DNA of 64,000 bases, from positions 62,001 to 126,000 of the forward strand of contig CBDDCT010000003.1 of assembly GCA_965226185.1 (NCBI GenBank), written 5' to 3'. Both the position numbers and the translations under genes were made by a program. Below the pieces are notes generated by a model. It saw only the letters and a list, made by a program, of their open reading frames with translations. It ran no database searches and was not told where the DNA came from. This DNA is from CBDCYS01 sp965226185. Lineage in GTDB: Bacteria > Acidobacteriota > Terriglobia > Bryobacterales > UBA6623. The stretch's first letter is position 1. Each line of letters starts with the position of its first letter. Below, in pieces: positions 19,072-28,537 of this stretch.

Positions 19072-20790
19072 ATGAAACTCTCTATCGGCTACGCTTTTAT
19101 TTCCCTCCTTTTCGGTCTCTCCCTTTTACAAGGGGAGCAACCGAACGTCATACTCATTATGACCGATGATCAGGGCTATGGTGAACTCTCCAGTCACGGT
19201 CATCCCATTTTGAAGACTCCGAATCTTGATCGCCTGCGCGACGAAAGTATCCGGCTGACGGACTTCCATGTATCATCCAAATGTTCGCCCACCCGGGGAG
19301 CGTTAATGACGGGAAGGCATTGCAAGCACGTGGGGGTTCGCGAAGCGGACAACGGCCGCAATATCATCGGGAGCAAATTCCCCTTGTCCGCTGAGATCTT
19401 TTCCGCCAATTCGTACGCTACGGGAATCTTCGGTAAATGGCACCTCGGCGGCCATTACCCGTTCCGCCCACAGGATCGCGGCTTCCAGGAGACATTGGTC
19501 CACGGCAATGGCGCCCTTGGCACAACCGGCGACATCTGGGGCAATGACTATTTTGATGACACCTATTGGCGCAACGGGAAGAAGGAACAGTTCAAAGGCT
19601 ATTGCACGGATGTCTGGTTCAAAGAATCGATGGCGTTCATGAAACGTGCACGGGACAACGGCAAGCCCTTTTTCTGTTACTTGCCGACGAACGCGCCGCA
19701 CGGCCCCTTCATTGTGCCCGAAGAATATGCCGAGCCTTACAGAAAGGTGGCGGGCCGGAATGCCGATCGCCTCGGGATGATCAGCAACATCGATGAGAAC
19801 GTGGGAAGGCTAATGGACTTCCTGAGAACCTCGGGCTTGGAAGAAAACACGATTTTGATTTTTCTCACCGACAATGGCGCTCCTGCGTTCGGTGACAATG
19901 GCGGGATGCGAGGCGGGAAAGGCAATGGTTATGACGGGGGACATCGCGTACCATTTCTGATTCGCTGGCCGCGAGGCGGGATCACCGGCGGCCGGGACAA
20001 CGACACCCTGACCGCCCATATCGACGTTTTGCCAACCTTGGTTGACCTGTGCGGGCTTACGGTTGACGAGGGCACCGTTTTTGACGGAGTCAGCTTCAAG
20101 CCGCTCTTGACAGGAGGAGAGAAACCGGAATCGCTGGATCGGACCCTCATTGAGTCCTACTCAGGAGTGGTCATGACGGAACAATGGCGATTGGTGGTCG
20201 GCAAGGAGCTTTACGATATTCAAGAAGACCCGGCCCAAGAGAACGACGTCGCGAAAGATCATCCCGAGTTGGTCAAACAATTCCGCGAAGCGCTGGAGAA
20301 GAACAGGGAACATGATTACACGGTCATCCCACGAATCCAGATTGGCTCCGAGGAACAACCCGATCAGGAATTCACCATTTACCATTGGTACGACCGGCAC
20401 GGATTCTTTAGTCAGAAAAAGATAACCGAGGGCGAACTCGTGAATGGAGTCATCCCGATCGAGGTCACGAAATCGGGCAGATTCGAATTCACCCTGCGCC
20501 GTTGGCCGCCGGAGCTAAATTTGCCGATCCGCTCCAAGCCAAGCAAACGGGTAGCGGGATATAAATTCTTTGGCGGGAACTGGGGTTCCCAATCCAAGGC
20601 GTTGGACATTCGATCCGCCCGGCTGAAGGTCGATCGGTTCGATCAGACAAAACCGGTCACGGACAAGATGGCGTCCGTCAGGTTTGCCGTCGACCTGAAA
20701 GCCGGTGAGACGGATATCGAAACGTGGTTCCACACGGGAGCGGGCGAAGCCCTGGGAGCGTACTACCTGGGCGTTCGCCGTCTTAAGTGA
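19072..20790 (+). CDS. Arylsulfatase (type C2) with C-terminal ancillary domain
   Basis: An intact 572-residue secreted sulfatase. The signal peptide covers residues 1-21, the metal site is IMTDDQGYGEL, and the nucleophile is Cys71 in C-S-P-T-R. FGKWHLGGHYPFRPQDRGF and LTDNGAPAFGDNGGMRGGKG are strong arylsulfatase-A-type motifs. From about residue 420 a beta-rich ancillary domain follows (FTIYHWYDRHGFF, ALDIRSARLKVDRFDQTKP). Its last part is shared with the fragments at 1-216 and 4903-5118. The start is 14 bases after the DUF1080 relic. It is the one complete member of its type here and could be used to define the domain. Confidence 0.92.
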   Translation: MKLSIGYAFISLLFGLSLLQGEQPNVILIMTDDQGYGELSSHGHPILKTPNLDRLRDESIRLTDFHVSSKCSPTRGALMTGRHCKHVGVREADNGRNIIGSKFPLSAEIFSANSYATGIFGKWHLGGHYPFRPQDRGFQETLVHGNGALGTTGDIWGNDYFDDTYWRNGKKEQFKGYCTDVWFKESMAFMKRARDNGKPFFCYLPTNAPHGPFIVPEEYAEPYRKVAGRNADRLGMISNIDENVGRLMDFLRTSGLEENTILIFLTDNGAPAFGDNGGMRGGKGNGYDGGHRVPFLIRWPRGGITGGRDNDTLTAHIDVLPTLVDLCGLTVDEGTVFDGVSFKPLLTGGEKPESLDRTLIESYSGVVMTEQWRLVVGKELYDIQEDPAQENDVAKDHPELVKQFREALEKNREHDYTVIPRIQIGSEEQPDQEFTIYHWYDRHGFFSQKKITEGELVNGVIPIEVTKSGRFEFTLRRWPPELNLPIRSKPSKRVAGYKFFGGNWGSQSKALDIRSARLKVDRFDQTKPVTDKMASVRFAVDLKAGETDIETWFHTGAGEALGAYYLGVRRLK

Positions 20791-20877
20791 GGCCCAAGGC
20801 ACCCAAGTGACGATGAAACCGAGGACACTCAATATCGCCCCGCGTTTCATAAGCGCGTGACGAAGGCGTTTCATCGG

Positions 20878-22299
20878 TTATTCAACGCTTGGACGCATCG
20901 ACGATCGCCATGTCTCGAAAAGGGCGTTTAATTCGTTGACGATGTCCTCGTGCCTAGCGGCCACATCTTCTCGCTCTCCGATATTGTTCGCCAGATCATA
21001 GAGCTGCCAGGCGGGAGGACGATCATTCGAGCCGATCTTTTCCTTCAACCGTACGAGTTTCCAATTCCCTTTCCGTATGGCGCTGTTATGGACCCTCGGT
21101 GTGGGTTCGACAGGACCGTCGGCTCTCTTGGGAAGCCAACTGCGGTTCTGCCAGCAGTGCCACTCGTGCGGCGCGGATTCGTTCTCGCCTTGGATGAACG
21201 GAAGCAAGTCGACGCCGTCGGCATGCTGATCCTTCGGCATCTGTAGGCCAACCGCACTGACCAGTGTGGGGAAAATGTCCATGCTGGAGACCATCTTGCG
21301 ATATACCTTTCCGGCCGGCGCCCGCCCCGGCCAGCGCATGATCATCGGCACGCGCACGCCCCCCTCGAAGACGTCGAACTTGTGGCCCCGAAGCGGCTTG
21401 TTGTTTGCAAAGTTCCTTGAATGGGCGGCGTATCGGGTTGTGCTTCCGCCGCCGCCATTGTCATTGAGAAAGATGACGATCGTGTTGTCAGCAATCTCGT
21501 GCTTGTCCAAGCGCTCGAGTACGCGCCCGATGCTTCGGTCCATCGCGAGCAGCATGCCGTCGTAGGTGCGACGATTCTCGTCCTCCACGCTCGCGAACTT
21601 GTCTCGATCGGCCTCGAGCGCGTGCATCGGCGCGTGAACCGCATTGAACGCAAGGTAGAGAAAGAACGGTCGGGAACGGTTGCGGTCGATGAACGCACAC
21701 GCTTCGCTGCCCCAAAAGTCGGTCAGGTACTCAGGGGCCTCAAACTGCCTCTCCCCGCGAAACACTGGTGTGCCTTTCCAGAAACTCGAATCGCCACCAC
21801 GAATGCCGACAAATTCATCAAAGCCACGATCGAGAGGCTCTGCCGTCTCATAGCGCAACTTCTTGTGACCGCTGAGATGCCATTTGCCGACCAGCGCTGT
21901 GCGATAACCGGCCCGCTGGAACAACGCCGGTAAAAGAGTCGTGCGAAGAAAGAGTCGGGTTTTTTCTTCGCCGTAGATGTTGTCGTAGATTCCAAACCGC
22001 TGTTGATATTGGCCCGTCATCAATCCCATCCGCGACGCCACGCAAATCGGAGCGGTCACATACGCATCAGTAAAGAGCGTGCCCTCTTGCGCAAGCCGGT
22101 CAATCGCGGGCGTCGGGATCTCCGATTTCCCAAACTTGGGCAGATCGGAATAGCCCATGTCGTCCGCCAGGATGAGGATGACGTTGGGCTTGGACTTGTT
22201 CGCAGACTCCCCGCTGCCAGGGGCCGTTGCGGCCAGTCCCGTCAGCGTCAGCGCTACCAGACAGGCCCAGCCGGTTGACGATGATGGTCGTTCACACAT
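20878..22299 (-). CDS. Sulfatase, CVASR type
   Basis: A 473-residue secreted sulfatase convergent with the array. The signal peptide is about residues 10-30 and the metal site is LILADDMGYSD. The nucleophile is Cys86 in C-V-A-S-R, again with Ala in place of the usual Pro. VGKWHLSGHKKL, FNAVHAPMHA and FLNDNGGGGSTTRYA follow, then KLVRLKEKIG and LYDLANNIGER near the end. Its sequence is distant from types A-C, so it probably has another substrate. The start at 22299 is an ATG with a plausible AGGAAAGATCA upstream. The gap to the divergent PQQ gene (102 bases) may hold both promoters. Confidence 0.9.
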   Translation of the reverse strand: MCERPSSSTGWACLVALTLTGLAATAPGSGESANKSKPNVILILADDMGYSDLPKFGKSEIPTPAIDRLAQEGTLFTDAYVTAPICVASRMGLMTGQYQQRFGIYDNIYGEEKTRLFLRTTLLPALFQRAGYRTALVGKWHLSGHKKLRYETAEPLDRGFDEFVGIRGGDSSFWKGTPVFRGERQFEAPEYLTDFWGSEACAFIDRNRSRPFFLYLAFNAVHAPMHALEADRDKFASVEDENRRTYDGMLLAMDRSIGRVLERLDKHEIADNTIVIFLNDNGGGGSTTRYAAHSRNFANNKPLRGHKFDVFEGGVRVPMIMRWPGRAPAGKVYRKMVSSMDIFPTLVSAVGLQMPKDQHADGVDLLPFIQGENESAPHEWHCWQNRSWLPKRADGPVEPTPRVHNSAIRKGNWKLVRLKEKIGSNDRPPAWQLYDLANNIGEREDVAARHEDIVNELNALFETWRSSMRPSVE

Positions 22300-22401
22300 G
22301 ATGATCTTTCCTCTCGTTAAGCTTGACTGTAGTTGTGATGGCTTGAGGATACAGCATGGCGCCCAGCGGGGAGCTCACGGAACTTGTGACAATCTATCGG
22401 T

Positions 22402-24504
22402 ATGGGAATCCGAAAGACGGGCCTGGTTTGCGCGCTGCTGTGTTGCGCGGCGGGCGAGGCGAGTGATCTCGACTGGCCGGTGTATCTGGGCGGTAAGGAC
22501 CGGTCTCATTATTCGACGCTGGACCAGATCAACCAGAGCAACGTCGGCCAACTCGAGGTGGCCTGGACGTTCGATACCGGGGACCGCGGGGAGTTTCAGG
22601 CGAATCCGCTGGTCGTCAGGGGCGTGCTCTATACCGTTTCGCCAAAGCGGAAGGTGATCGCGCTCGATGCGGCGACAGGCAAGGAGATCTGGCGCTGGGA
22701 TCCGGCGAGCGTCTTCAACGGAAGGATCGCCGCACGGCAGCGGGGCGTCGTCTACTGGGAGGATGGCGAGGATCGGCGCATCTTCACGGGCGTGGGGACG
22801 TATTTGTATGCGCTTGACGCCGATACGGGCAAGCTGATCGAGAGCTTTGGCAAAGGCGGCTCGATTCACCTTGGCGAGGGCGTGGAGGTTCATGACCGGC
22901 CAGGGCCGCCGAGCGTGGTGATCAATACGCCGGGGGTGATCTACGAGAGCCTTTACATCGTCGGCGGTAATACCACCGGGCCGGGCACGATTCGGGCGTA
23001 TGACGTGCGCAGCGGCGAGATGGAGTGGATCTTCTATACGATTCCGCGGCCGGGCGAGTACGGGTATCACTCTTGGGAGCCGGATTCGTACAAGACCGCC
23101 GGCGGGGCGTCGAATTGGTCGGGGCTGTCGCTCGACGAGGAGCGGGGCATCGTCTATGCGCCGACCGAGACCGCCTGGCCCGATTTTTGGGGAGGCGACC
23201 GCCACGGGGCGAATCTCTTTGCGAATTCGCTGATCGCATTGGACGCCAAAACCGGCAAGAGGATTTGGCATCAGCAGCTGGTTCACCACGATTTGCTCGA
23301 CAAAGACCTGCCGACGCCGCCCGTGCTGCTGACCGTGACGCACCACGGGCTCAAGATCGACGCCTTGGCGCAAGGAACGAAGAACGGGTTGCTGTTCGTC
23401 TTCGACCGCGTGACGGGCGAGCCGCTGTGGCCGATCCATGAGAAGCCGGTGCCGCAGAGCAGCTTGCCGGGCGTGGAGACTTGGCCGACGCAGCCGTTTC
23501 CGACGAAGCCGCCGCCGTTGACGCGGCAGATCTATACGGCGGACGACGTTTCGAATGTCTCGCCCGAAGCGGCGGCCATGACCAAACTGCGTTACGAGCT
23601 GGTCGGTTCGTATGGGGCGTTCCCGGCGCCGAGCTTGAAGGAGACGATCATCTTTCCGGGTTTCGACGGAGGGATGGAATGGGGCGGCGGGGCGGCGGAC
23701 CCGGACGGGATCTACTACGTCAACGTCAACGAAATGCCCTGGATCTACAAGTTGGTTCCGACGCGGGGCGAGGACGGAGAGCTGCTTTCGATGGGCGACC
23801 GCGGGTACCGCATTCACTGCTCGTATTGCCATGGGGTCGACCGTGCGGGTGACGTGGATGCGGGCTTTCCGTCGTTGCTCAAGATCGCCGAATCGCGAAC
23901 GGCCGAGTATGTCGCCGGGGTGGTGAAAGACGGGGGCGGGGGAAGGATGCCGGGGTTCGGCTCGCTCGGGGCGGGCCAGCGGCAGGCGATCGTGGACTAC
24001 TTGTTCGGTCGGGAAAAGCCTGAGTCGGAGTACGCCGACCGCGGGCGGAGAGAGCGCGGCGCCCGGTTGGAAGACCCGCCGTATTCATACGCGGGCTTTC
24101 GGCGCTGGCTGGATGAGGAAGGGTATCCGGCGATCAAGCCTCCTTGGGGCACGTTGAACGCGGTGGATTTGAACACGGGCGAGATCAAGTGGAAGGTCGT
24201 CCTCGGCGGGTATCCCGAGCTGACCGCGCGAGGAATTCCGCCGACGGGCACGGAGAACTATGGAGGGCCGGTCGTAACGGCGGGCGGTTTGATCTTCATC
24301 GGGGCCACGGCGGATGAGACGTTTCGGGCGTTTGACAAAGAAACGGGAGAGATTCTGTGGAAGGCGAAGTTGCCGTTCAGCGGGAACGCGACGCCGAGCA
24401 CCTATATGGCGGACGGCAAGCAGTATGTGGTGATTTCGGCGGGCGGAGGCAAGTCGGGCCGACCGGCCGGCGGTAGTGTAGTCGCGTTTCGGTTACCTGA
24501 TTGA
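22402..24504 (+). CDS. PQQ-dependent dehydrogenase with internal cytochrome c domain
   Basis: A 700-residue quinoprotein. A signal peptide (about 1-20) precedes tryptophan-docking propeller repeats of the PQQ glucose/alcohol dehydrogenase type (VIALDAATGKEIWRWD, LYALDADTGKLIESFG, LIALDAKTGKRIWHQQL). A c-type haem site Cys473-S-Y-Cys-His lies inside the propeller in a cytochrome c domain of about 80 residues, and the propeller resumes with WGTLNAVDLNTGEIKWKVVL. It should oxidise a sugar or alcohol in the periplasm and pass electrons to its own haem. The codons are more GC-rich than in the sulfatase array. Upstream lies a divergent sulfatase, which hints at use of desulfated sugars. The natural substrate is not known. 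Confidence 0.9.
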   Translation: MGIRKTGLVCALLCCAAGEASDLDWPVYLGGKDRSHYSTLDQINQSNVGQLEVAWTFDTGDRGEFQANPLVVRGVLYTVSPKRKVIALDAATGKEIWRWDPASVFNGRIAARQRGVVYWEDGEDRRIFTGVGTYLYALDADTGKLIESFGKGGSIHLGEGVEVHDRPGPPSVVINTPGVIYESLYIVGGNTTGPGTIRAYDVRSGEMEWIFYTIPRPGEYGYHSWEPDSYKTAGGASNWSGLSLDEERGIVYAPTETAWPDFWGGDRHGANLFANSLIALDAKTGKRIWHQQLVHHDLLDKDLPTPPVLLTVTHHGLKIDALAQGTKNGLLFVFDRVTGEPLWPIHEKPVPQSSLPGVETWPTQPFPTKPPPLTRQIYTADDVSNVSPEAAAMTKLRYELVGSYGAFPAPSLKETIIFPGFDGGMEWGGGAADPDGIYYVNVNEMPWIYKLVPTRGEDGELLSMGDRGYRIHCSYCHGVDRAGDVDAGFPSLLKIAESRTAEYVAGVVKDGGGGRMPGFGSLGAGQRQAIVDYLFGREKPESEYADRGRRERGARLEDPPYSYAGFRRWLDEEGYPAIKPPWGTLNAVDLNTGEIKWKVVLGGYPELTARGIPPTGTENYGGPVVTAGGLIFIGATADETFRAFDKETGEILWKAKLPFSGNATPSTYMADGKQYVVISAGGGKSGRPAGGSVVAFRLPD

Positions 24505-25103
24505 AGGGCTGGATCGTAGGTTTCAAAATGAGCGTTCCAAGGGTCATGTAGGCAGCGATGGAGGCGCTATTGACGCAACGGCCCACCGTCTCTCGGTCGT
24601 TTGCGCTTCTTGCCGTAACGCCCCTCTTCTCAGACCCAAAACTGGTCCAACCCCATTCCAACTCACTAGCCTACGACATCTCGGCCGACGGACGCTTCGT
24701 CCCCCCGAAGACCTCATTGACGAATCGGCTCAGCAGCGCAAACCGGCTATCCGCATTACCGAAATTGGTACGAAGAGTTTCGCGACCAAGAATAGGCTGA
24801 CGGTAAGAATACAAAACGCTTAGCTCCAGTTGTCCGGTTAAGTGTTGCAAAATCTCGTTCCTGCTCCGGATCCGCCACCTCTCCGTCTAACTAGTTACAG
24901 AAGAGGGGCTTAGCTGGAATCACTGCCCAACATGCCTTTCTGATCGGCAATCCCGGGCCAGTGAAACTCTCTTTCTCCAACGCGGCCTCGAAGACCACGA
25001 AGTTGCAGCTAGATCCTCCCTTGTCGGCAAGGGTTGATCCATACCCTGAATCTTCGTGAGAAGCCAGGCACGGCACACTGCGGGGCTGCCCCACAATGGT
25101 CTT
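24505..25103 (+). other. Spacer with a decayed TolB-like C-terminus (24595-24795)
   Basis: The + strand at about 24620-24795 reads, across three frames, PLFSDPKLVQPHSNSLAYDI, SADGRFV, PPEDLIDESAQQRKPAIRIT and NWYEEFRDQE-stop. This pattern (a DGRF turn followed by NWxEE and the end of the protein) is the usual C-terminus of WD40/TolB-like serine/threonine kinases in Acidobacteria. At least two frameshifts are needed. The remaining 300 bases before the next gene show nothing recognisable. Confidence 0.55.
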
Positions 25104-25697
25104 ATGCCGCCCAAGAAGGGGCCTCCTTCCATCTTTCAACTCAGAATCTCTCTCCTCGGAATCAAGCCGCCTGTCTGGCGGCAGATCCAGGTTCCGACCA
25201 CAATCCTGCTCTGCTGCCTGCATGACGCCATTCAGGCTGTCATGGGTTGGACCGATAGCCACCTCCACGAGTTTGAGAAGGACGCAAAACATTGGGGCGT
25301 CCCCGAACTCTACGACGAGTTTGATGACATCGAAGTCCTAGACGAAAGCCGCGTTCCGGTCAGCAGGCTACTGAAGGCCGAGGGCGATTCTCTGCTCTAC
25401 GTATACGACTTTGGGGACAACTGGCAGCATGAAGTCGTGCTCGAGAAGATTCTGCCTGCCACGGCCGCGCGCCCTCGTCCCACCTGTCTCGGCGGCTACC
25501 GACGCTGTCCGCCGGAGGACGTCGGAGGGACATCCGGCTATGAGAGTTTCCTCGAAGCGATCTTCGACCCTTCACACGAAGAGCACGAGAGTTACCTTAT
25601 CTGGGCCGGTGGCTCATTCCAGGCGGAGGAGTTCGACCTGAAAGCGGTAAACGAAGTGCTGTCGCGAATGAGATGGCCCGCCCGACACAGGCGATAA
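25104..25697 (+). CDS. pRiA4b ORF-3-like protein (PF07929)
   Basis: A 197-residue protein from ATG 25104. It matches the plasmid pRiA4b ORF-3 family in layout: QLRISLLGIKPPVWRQIQVP at the start, HDAIQAVMGWTDSHLHEF, LYVYDFGDNWQHEVVLEKIL, CLGGYRRCPPEDVGG and the ending that binds the last helix. The function is unknown; it is often carried by mobile elements such as IS1096 relatives. It appears complete and has no close partner gene. It lies in a poor region between decayed sequences. Confidence 0.85.
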   Translation: MPPKKGPPSIFQLRISLLGIKPPVWRQIQVPTTILLCCLHDAIQAVMGWTDSHLHEFEKDAKHWGVPELYDEFDDIEVLDESRVPVSRLLKAEGDSLLYVYDFGDNWQHEVVLEKILPATAARPRPTCLGGYRRCPPEDVGGTSGYESFLEAIFDPSHEEHESYLIWAGGSFQAEEFDLKAVNEVLSRMRWPARHRR

Positions 25698-26552
25698 ACC
25701 CCAGCCTCGATGGGGCCAGAGCCACGGTCCGCCACAAGGACGGATAACGCCCTACCCGTAGAAGTGGCCACCCCGGCATCGTTTCCGTCCTGACGGAATT
25801 CCTCAGCTGGGACAAGATCCGGGCAATTTCCGCGATCATACGATCGCGGCCCCATTGAAGCGAGTTCCAGCAACCGGACGGATAGTTTCCTAGGGGTAGT
25901 TCCACAGCCGCAGATTCTCGATCATTCTCTGGCGCAGTTGGGCCATGAACGACCTCATTCAGTCGCTCATTGTTCCCAGTCGGGCACAGCCGGAGCACGA
26001 GGTAGGTTGTCCAGAAAACCGGCGTTTATTGGATGTATTTCCGGACAGGTTTGTTGAACTCATCGTGGGTTGAGGACGAAGGGTTTCCCCTCAACGGCGC
26101 TCGGGGGGATTTTCGGACAACGGTTTCAGTGGGTATCCAATAGACCGTGAGGTGCCGCACGCCGGAGATGGGTCGCAGCAAAGTCCTCGCCTGCCACTCG
26201 CTTCTTGACCTTGACGCGCTCACCCCGAGGCCGCGGATCGTATCCCAGGATGGGGAAGCCCCATGTCGCACTCCCGACGCCGCCTCTACCCCCTCCGGAG
26301 ACGTCAGGCCCGGCAGGACCCGCCCTCGCCGGGCCCCTCCAACACCCCACAAATCCCAAGACACGCGGCGTCCCATCATTAAGAATTTATAATATATAAA
26401 TGAACTTGGCCGAAATGACACTACGGCGGCACACTACGGGCGCTGTAAGTTGCTCATATTCCTAGATTTGTCCTTTACAGATCCTTTCGTGTTGGTCAGC
26501 AGGACTCCGCGGAGGAAAGCTTTCACTGTAAAGGACGAGCCTAACAGGAAAA
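25698..26552. other. Gene-poor stretch
   Basis: These 855 bases have no frame with family resemblance. The part around 26200-26340 is very rich in C and G and gives low-complexity Pro/Arg or Gly/Arg translations in several frames. An inverted repeat, TCCTTTACAG at about 26471 and CTGTAAAGGA at about 26526, lies just past the end of the minus-strand gene at 26553 and might serve as a loop structure. No promoter was seen. Confidence 0.35.
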
Positions 26553-26993
26553 CTAGGCCTGGGAGCCCCGGCGGGATAGAAGAAGCCACTTCTGAGCCAG
26601 CGCATGGCGCCATTGTTCCACCTGGGCCTTGTTGGCAGTACCAGCGTGTGACTTCTTGAACCGCGATTCACACTGCTTCACCCTCTCGTAGACTTGGGCC
26701 GATTCCCACCTCCTGCTCACGCCTCTCCGAGCTTGGCTCCTCAACCCGTGGCGGTTTAATGCTTGCGCAATCTTCCCTCGCGCGTCGTACACCTCAGCCT
26801 GCCTCAAAGCGTAATAAGCCCCACAGATCCGTTCTGTCAGATCGTCCTGCCAGTGACCCTTAACAGGGCCCCAAACTGTAAGTCTGCGAGAACGGAGCCG
26901 ATCAGCACGAAACAGCTCCTCGGGCCGGCGGGGGCTAGGGTTGTCCTCCACACTGGCGATGGCCCGCTCCACATCAAACCAGTTGAGATACAT
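26553..26993 (-). CDS. Hypothetical protein, 146 residues
   Basis: An uninterrupted basic frame of unknown family. It starts MYLNWFDVERAIASVED and has a stretch YDARGKIAQALNRHGLRS that faintly recalls the recombinase domain of serine recombinases. The amino-acid mix looks protein-like, without the Pro/Ser-rich bias of shadow frames. It overlaps the small ORF at 26974-27105, and a single base shift would join them into one protein of about 185 residues. That would give the start a strong GGAGG site. The function is unknown. Confidence 0.4.
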   Translation of the reverse strand: MYLNWFDVERAIASVEDNPSPRRPEELFRADRLRSRRLTVWGPVKGHWQDDLTERICGAYYALRQAEVYDARGKIAQALNRHGLRSQARRGVSRRWESAQVYERVKQCESRFKKSHAGTANKAQVEQWRHALAQKWLLLSRRGSQA

Positions 26994-27105
26994 CAGAGAA
27001 CAGAAAGTCGAGGAAGGCGTTGACTTCGTCCTTCCTCAGGGTCTGGCGTGGAATCCTTGGCAGTTCACTACTGTTGATCCAAGCTTCTTCGCTGGGTAGG
27101 GGCAT
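26974..27105 (-). CDS. Small ORF with strong ribosome-binding site
   Basis: ATG at 27105 is preceded by GGAGG with 5 bases spacing on the minus strand. The 43-residue product begins MPLPSEEAWINSSELPRIPR and ends in DEVNAFLDFLFSDVSQLV. It overlaps the beginning of the 146-residue frame by 20 bases in another phase. It is either a translationally coupled leader gene or the true N-terminus of that protein, split by an indel. Confidence 0.4.
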   Translation of the reverse strand: MPLPSEEAWINSSELPRIPRQTLRKDEVNAFLDFLFSDVSQLV

Positions 27106-28537
27106 CGGGACCTCCAACTATACTGTTGTAACTCCCTGGGGCCGGGCGGGGGCAAATGCATCAAGTTGGGCCTCCTTCCGGGGCTAGGACCGAGAAAAAT
27201 AGGCAATACTGACCACATTCGCCATCGGTTTTGAGTTTCCCCTTCTTAACTTGACAGTACCGCCCCACGGCCCGAGCCCAGGTGGCACTGATCCGCGCTA
27301 CAATCGAGCCGTCTGGACCGCGCAATCGGCGCACCCAGGTGTTGGAACCCCCATCGGGTATGAGCGACAAAACGGAAAGCCAGCCTCTGACCCTACAAGG
27401 TGCTGGACAAGATCGGTGATAGACGCATGGCCGTTGGTTTACAACCGCGAGGACTGGCCATCTGGCAGAACCTGTTTGGAGACACATAGGAGACAGAAAG
27501 CATTTCTAGTCCATATCTCTACTGAAATCAAGTAACTTAAGTCTTTTAAAAACGTGACCATCATCGACGAGCTGGTTGGCTCCGGCCGGGCGGACAGAGT
27601 GACGCAGTTCAAACTCGGAGCCTCCGTGGGAGGCCTGAGGAAGCTCGAACTAGAATGGGAACCGCGGCGCCGGTACGTTAACGAAAGGCGCGGGCGCAGA
27701 CACTTGGTAGTGGGACGGGTTCGACTCTGAAATTCCGAAGTGGGCCGCCGCGAAACACAGTGTCGGCGGCAGCACTTGACCACCGGCAGGCCCTCGCGGA
27801 CTTCGAACCAGTGCAGGGGGCGCCCTGAGCGGCGGGCCCGGCTAGCCGTCCGTCTCCTCGCCAGACGGTGTGACTCGCTTGAACGATCCCCTCGGCTGGT
27901 CGACCCTGTCGAAACGGAAGATATTCTTGTCGACTATGCGGCGCAGCGTAATATCGACGTAGGTCGTCTGATTCGGTGCCAGGATATTCTGCGCTTCAAT
28001 GCCGTCCGAACGAAACTCGGCTGCAGCATAGTGAGAGAATCCGCGAGTCGGCCGGCCAACGATGCGCACTCCAAAAAGGCCGTCTCGGATGAGTTCCATT
28101 TTATTCGCGTTCAGGGGCGTTGGTGCATGAATCGGTGTAAGCGAGCACGCTAGCGGCGGGGGTGGGGTCCAGTCCATCATAGAGATCGGGGGGGTAACGT
28201 CGTGGTCGCAGCGAAGTCGAGCCGAGTCATATAGAACGATAAAGTATGTTATCGTTCCATGTCTCAGGATCACCCCGTTTCGTCTTCTTGAACCCCCTTT
28301 CCCTCGCCACGGATGATTGCAGATCGGTCCTCGCCGTCAAGGGTTCGCTGCGCCGCTTCGCGCCCTGGACGGCTGCGGGCCGATCCGGGAGACGTGGCTG
28401 TTTACGAGGGAAAGGGGATGTCCCGGCGTCCGCCGGCCCAGATCAGCGAGTGCGCACGTCTAATCCGCGCCTCGAGTTCGATTGCCGGCACGGGTTTGAT
28501 GTCCGTGTCACCCCCCGCGACAACTAGGGTGTACTCC
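27106..28537. other. Gene-poor stretch with short orphan frames
   Basis: No known family was recognised in these 1.4 kb. A minus-strand frame at 27842-28098 (from MELIRDGLFGVRIVG, through LRRIVDKNIFRFDRV) looks protein-like for about 85 codons but has no ribosome-binding site or relatives that I can name. The other frames are Arg/Ser/Pro-rich shadows. The region probably consists of old, eroded genes. Confidence 0.35.

Noticed and set aside
22375..23832. Long open frame on the minus strand opposite the PQQ gene
   Set aside because: It is Arg/His/Pro-rich, has no family features and lies opposite a strong gene of high GC.
26147..26392. Pro/Arg-rich frame as a secreted peptide
   Set aside because: Low-complexity GC-rich DNA gives such frames in several phases; no start site supports it.
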